Assembly: GCA_025355835.1 (NCBI GenBank)
Contig: JANXYW010000259.1
Location: forward strand, 1 to 5,929
Source of the DNA: Chloroflexota bacterium
GTDB taxonomy: Bacteria; Chloroflexota; Dehalococcoidia; DSTF01; JACRBR01
Length of the DNA stretch: 5,929 bases
Reading direction: 5' to 3'
Both the position numbers and the translations under genes were made by a program. Under the pieces are notes generated by a model, which saw only the letters and a program-made list of their open reading frames with translations, searched no databases and was not told the DNA's origin. Below are positions 1-4,319 of the stretch, in pieces (positions within the stretch are counted from its first letter, which is position 1; the number at the start of each line of letters is the position of its first letter).

Positions 1-932
1 TCATCGTCTGCTCGCTGCCATCTACCTTGATCAGGCGCGCGGAAATGGTCGCTGCCACGGGCGTATTTCCATCGAGGAGCTGCGCCGTGGCCGTCTGCGC
101 GCCGCCTGCGAGCACGACATCGGCCGTTGTGTTGGCGCTCACGCTCACGTTGCTATCAGGGAACACGCTGGCTATGTAGGGTGCGCCGGCGGGCCCGGTG
201 GCGACGCCCGTCACGCGCACCGACCAATCGCCGGCGGACGGGTTTGCGATCGTAAATCCCGAGGCCGCTACGTAGAGGCTGTTGGCGGAGCCATCCATGC
301 TCAGCGCCTGGAGTACATCCGCATCCGACGGCCCCACCGGCGTGCCTCCGGGCCGCAGCACCTGCACCGTGAGGCTGGGCGGCGCGTCGCCGGGGACCCA
401 CATTGCGGCGAAGGTGGCGCTGGGCAACCCGAAAGGTATCGTCAGCGTGTGCGTGTTGGTCACACCGTCAGTCACGCCGCTATCGACGAGGTGGAGAGCG
501 GCGATCTCGGGCGCGACCGGCTGCGCAGAGACGAGCGGCGCTGGTGCGGCCGGCGGAAAGCCCGGGAAGCCGAGGTTGGGCTTGATGTCGGGCAGCAGGT
601 TCCCCACGACCGTGGTGTTGTTGGTGAGCTTGTTGGTGTCGTCGCATTGTGGGATGCCGCCGCTGTGGCTCACGCCGGGGTAATCCTTGGCGTGATATCG
701 CGCCGCCGGGCCGAAGACCGGACCCGGAATCGACCCCGATGTGCCCCAGGGACGAAGCAGTGGCTGGAGCGGCGGTCTGCGGCGCCTGTGCCGGGGGCGC
801 GAGCGCCACAGTTGAAGTAATGGACTCCGGCGCAGACCGCACTTCGCGCACGTTCGTCATTAGACCGGTCGCGATCAGGCCGACTACAATGGTGACAGCG
901 AACCGCGATATCTCTGTGGCAATCCCGTTCAG
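1..932 (-). pseudogene. Exported beta-domain protein, 3' end off window, frame-disrupted 5' region
   Basis: Seen: one minus-strand frame is open from the left edge to 857. Up to about 745 it reads like real protein: YHAKDYPGVSHSGG, CDDTNKLTNN, a Pro-rich linker, then a beta-rich domain with the motif GDWSVRVTG, which resembles bacterial pre-peptidase (PPC-like) sandwich domains, and Thr/Ala-rich strands to the edge. Above about 750 this frame becomes Arg-rich and implausible and meets a stop at 857-859. The neighbouring frame there instead gives a membrane or signal stretch (RFAVTIVVGLIATGL, about 861-905) and an Ala/Pro/Thr-rich linker. Joining the two needs a one-base skip near 700-750. The 5' frame has an ATG only at 858-860, after the hydrophobic stretch. 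An earlier start would need a rare codon such as ATT 921-923 or CTG 930-932. Inference: a secreted or anchored protein, broken or mis-sequenced. PGVSHSGG could be the catalytic-His end of a lost alpha/beta-hydrolase core, but this is speculative. Not recognised as a named family. Confidence 0.5.
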
Positions 933-937
933 TCGGT

Positions 938-943
938 AGGGAG
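938..943 (+). promoter_or_regulatory. Shine-Dalgarno site of lipoprotein copy 1
   Basis: AGGGAG lies 7 nt before the ATG at 951. This spacing favours that ATG over the in-frame TTG at 948, which would leave only 4 nt. It is the only clear ribosome binding site in the five-gene array; copies 2-5 have none I can see. Confidence 0.65.
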
Positions 944-950
944 CATATTG

Positions 951-1625
951 ATGTCAAACCTACTACCAGTTCGCGCAAGAAACGCGATTACTTATGGCAA
1001 GTTGGGATGCTTTCTTCTCGGCATGGCCATCATCTCCACGTCCTGCGGCTCGTTGCCGACTGAGGAACAGGTCAACCGCGATCTCTACGGTAATTTCCAG
1101 ACGGCGGTGGCGTCCGACCGCAACTACGACGTGTACTGGATGGGCCGGGAGTTCACTGCGGGGGGGCTGACCTACAAGGGTCCGGAAGCCAGTGCCCGCG
1201 CTGGAAGCGAGGGCCTGGGCGCCGGCATTGGGCTGAATGATCCCGACCACCTGGCACTGTCGTACCTCCCGAACTGCAACTGCTCGAGCTTGCAGGTGAC
1301 CCTGTACAGCCACGAGGCGTGGGACAGACCATCGGCAAGACCTCCACGGCCAGATCTGCAGAATAGGGCCGTCCAAGTGAACGGGCACGAGGCGCAGCTC
1401 CGGACGAGGTTCGATGGCGGGCAGGTCGACTCGCGAACCATAGTGGTGGACTACGGCAGAACCGTGGTCGAAGCCGTCACGAGCTCGATCTTCCCCGCCC
1501 CGGTGAAAGGGCGGCCCACGGTGCCGGGAGGGCTCCTCGCAACGGCGGGGCCCGAGTTGAATCCCCTGATCGACGAGACCACCTTCCTCGCGGTCATGCA
1601 AAACCTCCGCCCATACCCGCAGTGA
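951..1625 (+). CDS. Tandem-array lipoprotein, copy 1 (function unknown)
   Basis: A 224-residue protein. The ATG at 951 is chosen because of the AGGGAG 7 nt upstream. The N-terminus has a basic stretch (VRARNAITYGK) and a hydrophobic core (LGCFLLGMAII), then STSC with Cys32. This is a lipobox-like site with an unusual Ser at -3, so lipidation is less certain than in copies 2 and 5. The mature part begins LPTEEQVNRDLYGNF and carries YWMGREF (about 62-68), the AGGLTYKGP turn (70-78), paired Cys109 and Cys111 before a VTLYS strand, AWDR (123-126), VDYGRTVVEAV (167-177) and the family end MQNLRPYPQ. The signal peptide differs from copies 2 and 3, although residues about 41-65 are nearly identical to copy 2 at the DNA level. 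It is first in the array and shares a 4-base overlap with copy 2. I do not recognise a named domain. The YWMGR motif and beta-rich build suggest a secreted single-domain lipoprotein, possibly surface or binding, but this is inference. Confidence 0.85.
   Translation: MSNLLPVRARNAITYGKLGCFLLGMAIISTSCGSLPTEEQVNRDLYGNFQTAVASDRNYDVYWMGREFTAGGLTYKGPEASARAGSEGLGAGIGLNDPDHLALSYLPNCNCSSLQVTLYSHEAWDRPSARPPRPDLQNRAVQVNGHEAQLRTRFDGGQVDSRTIVVDYGRTVVEAVTSSIFPAPVKGRPTVPGGLLATAGPELNPLIDETTFLAVMQNLRPYPQ
1071..1144 (+). repeat. Near-identical tract shared with copy 2 (partner 1721-1794)
   Basis: These 74 bases match 1721-1794 with one mismatch (T1091 versus C1741), at an offset of 650 bp. They cover the start of the mature protein through YWMG. 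The identity includes synonymous positions, while the flanks (signal peptide before, residues after about 100) differ clearly. That pattern fits recent gene conversion or an unequal crossover point. Confidence 0.8.
1622..1625 (+). promoter_or_regulatory. GTGA stop/start overlap of copies 1 and 2
   Basis: The last Gln codon plus stop of copy 1 (CAG TGA) supplies a GTG start for copy 2 in the -1 frame. There is no Shine-Dalgarno sequence upstream, and copy 2 has no other start before its signal peptide. Termination-reinitiation coupling is therefore likely (inference). Confidence 0.65.
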
Positions 1626-1740
1626 ACTGCCGCGCTCGCGCACGCTCGCTCGCGCTCTCCCTCGGCGCGCTGGGCGCGGTGTTAGCCGCGTCGTGCGGTG
1701 GGTTACCTACGGAAGAACAAGTCAACCGCGATCTCTACGG
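1622..1740 (+). repeat. Signal-peptide repeat shared by copies 2 and 3 (partner 2236-2354)
   Basis: These 119 bases match 2236-2354 with 8 mismatches by eye (about 93%). They cover the GTG start, the whole signal peptide and the first mature residues. Copy 1 has an unrelated signal peptide, so the pairings differ along the gene, which is a mosaic pattern. Confidence 0.8.
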
Positions 1741-2239
1741 CAATTTCCAGACGGCGGTGGCGTCCGACCGCAACTACGACGTGTACTGGATGGGACGTTC
1801 GTTCGAGGCACGGGGAATGACCTACAAGGGTCCCGAGGCCAGTGCTCGCGCTGGAAGCGAGGGACTAGGCTCCGGTATCGGCTTGAATGACGCCGACCAC
1901 CTGACGATAGATTATGCCCCGGGCTGCCGCACTTGCCCGGGCATCGGCATTACGTTGTTCAGCCGAGCGGCGTGGGATCGGAGGCCCACCAGGGGAGAGC
2001 AGCCGACACTGCGATCTAAGGAGGCGGACGTGAACGGTGAGTCTGCAGTGCTCTGGACAAGTCTTTATTCGCCGGGCGAGGTTGCGGGTTGGGCTTTGGT
2101 AATCGATTACGGTCGAACGGTGGTCGAGGCGACCGCATCTCCGCTTCTGCAGGTGACGCCCGGCGCTGGATTGGACGGCCGGATGGATGAAGCGACGTTC
2201 CTAGCGGCGATGCAGAACCTGCGGCCGTATCCTCAGTGA
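1622..2239 (+). CDS. Tandem-array lipoprotein, copy 2 (function unknown)
   Basis: A 205-residue protein starting at GTG 1622, inside the stop of copy 1. The start is forced by the signal peptide, which begins right there: Arg-rich MNCRARARS, a core of about 12 residues (LALSLGALGAVL), then AASC with the lipidated Cys at 25. The mature N-terminus LPTEEQVNRDLYGNFQTAVA is almost identical to copy 1, followed by YWMGRSF and TYKGPEASARAGSEGLG. The second half diverges: a Cys pair (GCRTC) before ITLFS, AWDR, ALVIDYGRTVVEA, and the end MQNLRPYPQ. Copies 1-3 all keep two close Cys at this point, which may form a local disulfide. It lies between copies 1 and 3 with 4-base overlaps on both sides. Known: a Cys-terminated signal of this type directs export and lipidation by signal peptidase II. 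Function is unknown. Confidence 0.85.
   Translation: MNCRARARSLALSLGALGAVLAASCGGLPTEEQVNRDLYGNFQTAVASDRNYDVYWMGRSFEARGMTYKGPEASARAGSEGLGSGIGLNDADHLTIDYAPGCRTCPGIGITLFSRAAWDRRPTRGEQPTLRSKEADVNGESAVLWTSLYSPGEVAGWALVIDYGRTVVEATASPLLQVTPGAGLDGRMDEATFLAAMQNLRPYPQ
1721..1794 (+). repeat. Near-identical tract shared with copy 1 (partner 1071-1144)
   Basis: Second member of the 74-base pair that differs by one base from 1071-1144. It overlaps the end of the 119-base repeat that copy 2 shares with copy 3, so copy 2 is joined to copy 3 at its start and to copy 1 immediately after. Confidence 0.8.
2236..2239 (+). promoter_or_regulatory. GTGA stop/start overlap of copies 2 and 3
   Basis: Same arrangement as at 1622: the CAG TGA that ends copy 2 provides the GTG start of copy 3. 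No Shine-Dalgarno sequence is visible, so translational coupling is inferred. Copies 3, 4 and 5 end in CAG followed by TAG or TAA, which removes this device. Confidence 0.65.
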
Positions 2240-2354
2240 ACTGCCGTGGTCGCGCACGATCGCTCGCGCTCTCCCTCGGCGCGCTGGGCCCGGTGTTAGC
2301 TGCGTCGTGCGGCGGGTTACCGACGGAAGACCAAGTCAACCGCGATCTCTACGG
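2236..2354 (+). repeat. Signal-peptide repeat shared by copies 2 and 3 (partner 1622-1740)
   Basis: Second member of the 119-base repeat, with 8 mismatches to 1622-1740. After about 2354 the similarity to copy 2 falls quickly (for example AVASPNRNYAAYWMG against AVASDRNYDVYWMG), so the shared block ends near the signal peptide. Confidence 0.8.
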
Positions 2355-2859
2355 AAATTTCGAGACAGCGGTAGCGTCGCCGAACCGCAATTACGCTGCG
2401 TATTGGATGGGACGGGAGTTCAAGGCAGGGGCGCTAACCTACCAAGGGCCGCAGGCCAACGCAGCCGCTGGTAGTGGCGGCCTCGGTGCTGGAATTGGTG
2501 TCAATGATGTTGACGGCCTGCAACTGTCTTACACAACGACGCGGTGTTGCGAGCTTGAACTCACGCTGTATAGCCGACGGGCATGGGATCGGTTCGACCC
2601 GTTGAGTCCGTTGCCGGGCAGAGAGAGGAAGACCGTCTACGTCAACGGCAACGAGGCTGTGCTTTGGACACGGTATGATTCGCCAGGCAAGGTGAGCTCA
2701 CAAACGCTGATCATCGACTACGGGAAGACCGTCGCGACGGTCGTCACAGGTAGCGCACTTCCTACTATCGTCTCGACCCCACAGCCCGACCCGAACCCTC
2801 TAATCGACGAGGCCACGTTCCTCGCCGTCATGCAGAACCTCCGCCCATACCCGCAGTAG
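2236..2859 (+). CDS. Tandem-array lipoprotein, copy 3 (function unknown)
   Basis: A 207-residue protein starting at GTG 2236 in the copy 2 stop. The signal peptide nearly copies that of copy 2 (core LALSLGALGPVL, then AASC, Cys25). The mature part runs LPTEDQVNRDLYGNF, YWMGREFKAGALTYQGP, a vicinal Cys-Cys pair before LELTLYS, RAWDRF, then NGNEAVLWTRYDSPGK, LIIDYGKTVATVV and the family end PNPLIDEA…RPYPQ. It belongs with copies 1 and 2 as one subfamily (LPTE start, Cys pair, GLG-G-GIG-ND segment), distinct from copies 4 and 5. It ends in TAG and is followed by a 27-bp spacer rather than an overlap, so the coupled block stops here. There are no transmembrane helices besides the signal. Function not recognised. 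Confidence 0.85.
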   Translation: MNCRGRARSLALSLGALGPVLAASCGGLPTEDQVNRDLYGNFETAVASPNRNYAAYWMGREFKAGALTYQGPQANAAAGSGGLGAGIGVNDVDGLQLSYTTTRCCELELTLYSRRAWDRFDPLSPLPGRERKTVYVNGNEAVLWTRYDSPGKVSSQTLIIDYGKTVATVVTGSALPTIVSTPQPDPNPLIDEATFLAVMQNLRPYPQ

Positions 2860-2928
2860 CGCAGCATCGCGTAACCTGCGCGTACGATGAAACTCGCACT
2901 CTCTCTGTGTACGATGCTCGCGTTCGTG
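2818..2928 (+). repeat. 111-bp direct repeat, left copy (partner 3485-3595)
   Basis: It spans the end of copy 3, the 27-bp spacer and the first 14 codons of copy 4. It matches 3485-3595 with 5 mismatches by eye and no gaps. The two repeats bracket copy 4, so recombination between them would remove or duplicate exactly one gene unit of 667 bp. Confidence 0.85.
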
Positions 2929-3526
2929 CGAAGCCCTGCGAGGATCGCGGCTCTTCTTTTCGTGCTAGCCATTGCTAGCGCCGCCTGCGGGGCCGAGACG
3001 CGCGCACCCGACCAGGACTACCGCAACTTTCAGAAGGGCGTCGCCAATGCAAGCAAGGATGGCTACACACCGTACTGGCTGGGGCGCGGCTTTCAGGGGG
3101 GGCTTGGCGTTTACGGGTCCTTCGACCGGCGACTTTGGCGAGGAGGTTGATGGAGGCGGCGCGCGGTTCACGTACGACGCAACCCTATTGCCTGGGCGTG
3201 GCAGCGTTGGTCTACAGATCAATCTGTACAGCTCTGGGGCGTGGGATCGCGTGAAGGGCGCTCAAGATGTGCAAGGAGTGGCGTCGTCCCCGGGCGTGAC
3301 GATAACCGATGTAACGATCGCTGGTCATGCAGGCCGCATACTTGAGTCGCACGACCGTCTGGGAACACTGGAGGAGATCCGGCTGATCGTGCAGCTAGTC
3401 GACACCACTGTACTCGCGATTGCGGGGCACACGTATTCAGCCACTCCAGCTCCGGACGCGAACCCGCTGACCGACAAGCAGACCTTCCTCGCCGTCATGC
3501 AGAACCTCCGCCCATACCCGCAGTAG
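2887..3526 (+). pseudogene. Tandem-array lipoprotein, copy 4, frameshifted in a seven-G run
   Basis: The 5' part (ATG 2887) gives MKLALSLCTMLAFV, a second hydrophobic core (IAALLFVLAIASAAC, Cys34) and DGYTPYWLGRGFQGG. It then leaves the family pattern and stops at 3150. The 3' part continues the family one frame over: GGLAFTGPSTGDF, LQINLYSSGAWDR, VDTTVLAIAG, and ending MQNLRPYPQ at 3526. The switch lies in G7 at 3096-3102. Removing one G, or restoring two bases to give the family's F-x-A-G-G-L, makes a continuous protein of about 212-213 residues, the same size as the intact copies. A GTG at 2926 would give a shorter, more typical signal peptide (VRSPARIAALL…). No Shine-Dalgarno is visible. 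There is no Cys pair before the LYS strand, unlike copies 1-3. It could be a true mutation, a phase-variable tract or a sequencing error; the sequence alone cannot separate these. Confidence 0.75.
3096..3102 (+). repeat. Seven-G homopolymer at the copy 4 frame break
   Basis: G7 lies in the AGGL turn of the family. Copy 1 has a G7 run in the matching codons (1160-1166) that stays in frame, whereas copy 5 interrupts the site with C (GCGGGCGGC). Slippage by one base here would switch copy 4 on or off. Confidence 0.7.
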
Positions 3527-3595
3527 CGCCACATCGCGTAACCTGCCCGTACGATGAAGTTCGCACTCTCTCTGTGTACGATGCTCGCGTTCGTG
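3485..3595 (+). repeat. 111-bp direct repeat, right copy (partner 2818-2928)
   Basis: It covers the end of copy 4, its 27-bp spacer and the first 14 codons of copy 5. Similarity to the left copy stops abruptly after the GTG that encodes Val14, where the two signal peptides become unrelated. A partial third copy follows copy 5 (4135-4192). Confidence 0.85.
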
Positions 3596-4176
3596 GCGAT
3601 CGGCTTCGCGGCGATGTCTGTCGCGCTCGCCGGCTGCTCAAGTGGCGGCGCGCGCCCGAGCCGCCGTCGCGAGAAAGCGTCTTCAATAACTTCAAGACCG
3701 TGGTCGCATCTGCGGATAGGGACGGCTACACGCCCTACTGGCTCGGACGTGAGTTCACGGCGGGCGGCCTCGTATTTCAAGGCCCGGTCACGAGCGACTT
3801 GCCGGGTCAAGTGGCCGGCGGCGGCGTCCGGATGGAATACAACGCGGATCTGGCGCTGCGCGGATCGTCGGGCGCCGTTGGCCTAGAAGTCGTCGTCTAC
3901 AGCCCGGCCGCGTGGGAGAAGGATCGCGGTCGAGTAGACGCTTCCGCGACGAAATTCGTTCGCGTCGCCGGACAGGACGCCAAGCTCTCAGCCATAGCCG
4001 GAGGAACGAGACCGGTCGAGGAACTCGTCCTCCAGCTTAAGTTTGGCGACACGACCGTTATCGCTATTGCAGGGGCAGGCGGGCCTTTGGTGCCCGGTGG
4101 GCCGGACGCGAACCCGCTGATCGACGAAGCAACCTTCCTCGCCGTCATGCAGAACCTGCGCCCATACCCGCAGTAA
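3554..4176 (+). pseudogene. Tandem-array lipoprotein, copy 5, frameshifted in a (GC)4 tract
   Basis: The ATG at 3554 opens a textbook lipoprotein signal: MKFALSLCTMLAFVAIGFA, a core ending VALAGC, lipidated Cys28, then SSGGA. That frame then turns Arg-rich and stops at 3886. The family continues in another frame from about 3655: APEPPSRESVFNNFKTVVAS, DGYTPYWLGREFTAGGL, GLEVVVYSPAAWE, GDTTVIAIAGAGG, and ends MQNLRPYPQ. Removing one GC pair from (GC)4 at 3648-3655 rejoins the frames cleanly and gives about 206 residues. Within the second frame the first ATG is at 3574; a product from it would lack a signal peptide. Copies 4 and 5 share the YTPYWLGR form and lack the Cys pair of copies 1-3. As with copy 4, mutation, reversible slippage and sequencing error all remain possible. 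Confidence 0.75.
3648..3655 (+). repeat. (GC)4 dinucleotide tract at the copy 5 frame break
   Basis: Four GC units sit just after the lipidation Cys, in the flexible linker. Three units would keep the whole gene in frame (…SSGGAPEPPS…), whereas four put the body out of frame. Confidence 0.65.
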
Positions 4177-4192
4177 CGCCGCATCGCGTAAC
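4135..4192 (+). repeat. Partial third copy of the gene-end/spacer repeat
   Basis: The end of copy 5 plus the spacer start (GCATCGCGTAAC) matches the left part of the 111-bp repeats. It then breaks off at 4193 into unrelated DNA. This marks the right end of the amplified unit. Confidence 0.75.
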
Positions 4193-4208
4193 AGTTATGT
4201 CACGCGAT
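4183..4208 (+). terminator. Inverted repeat after copy 5, weak terminator candidate
   Basis: ATCGCGT (4183-4189) and ACGCGAT (4202-4208) form a perfect 7-bp stem with a 12-nt loop, 7 nt after the copy 5 stop. Only three T's follow (4208-4210), so it is a poor intrinsic terminator. The left arm also occurs after copies 3 and 4, without a matching right arm. It could stop the array transcript, but this is inference. The rest of 4177-4319, between the convergent genes, holds only the 7-bp tandem repeat. Confidence 0.3.
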
Positions 4209-4268
4209 TTGAATCTGGCGATGTACCTGTTTTGTAATTTCGTCTTTTGCGCAGGACGCCTAGCAGGG

Positions 4269-4310
4269 TAGGTCTTAGGTTCTAGGTTCTAGGTTCTAGG
4301 TTCTAGGTTC
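4269..4310. repeat. Heptanucleotide tandem repeat, TAGGTTC
   Basis: There are five perfect tandem units at 4276-4310, preceded by one degenerate unit (TAGGTCT, 4269-4275). The block lies between the convergent stops of lipoprotein copy 5 and the NuoF-like gene, 9 bp from the latter. Each unit boundary contains CTAG, so short hairpins are possible on either strand. Short heptamer repeats of this sort are known between genes in some bacteria, but no role can be read here. Confidence 0.9.
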
Positions 4311-4319
4311 TCGCGAAGC

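Noticed and set aside
885..890. TACAAT as a -10 box for the lipoprotein array
   Set aside because: The hexamer is good, but no matching -35 lies at 16-18 bp (the best is TTAGAC at 860-865, 19 bp away), so it was left out of the feature list.
952..957. TTGACA on the minus strand as a -35 box for the leftward gene
   Set aside because: No acceptable -10 hexamer sits at normal spacing, and it lies in the coding start of copy 1.
963..1643. Minus-strand open frame of 226 codons opposite copy 1
   Set aside because: It mirrors the codon pattern of copy 1, is rich in Arg/Val/His, has no signal or domain, and copies 2-5 do not preserve it at equal length.
2866..2888. Hairpin in the 27-bp spacer that could hide the copy 4 start codon
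   Set aside because: Pairing is only ATCG/CGAT with bulges, and the CGCG alternative is not kept in the second spacer, so the support is too weak.
2818..3595. Insertion-sequence or transposon ends
   Set aside because: The direct repeat is made of gene ends and starts, with no terminal inverted repeats, transposase or target duplication; tandem gene duplication explains it.
4276..4310. CRISPR array
   Set aside because: The units are 7 bp and directly abutting, with no spacers, so this is a simple tandem repeat.
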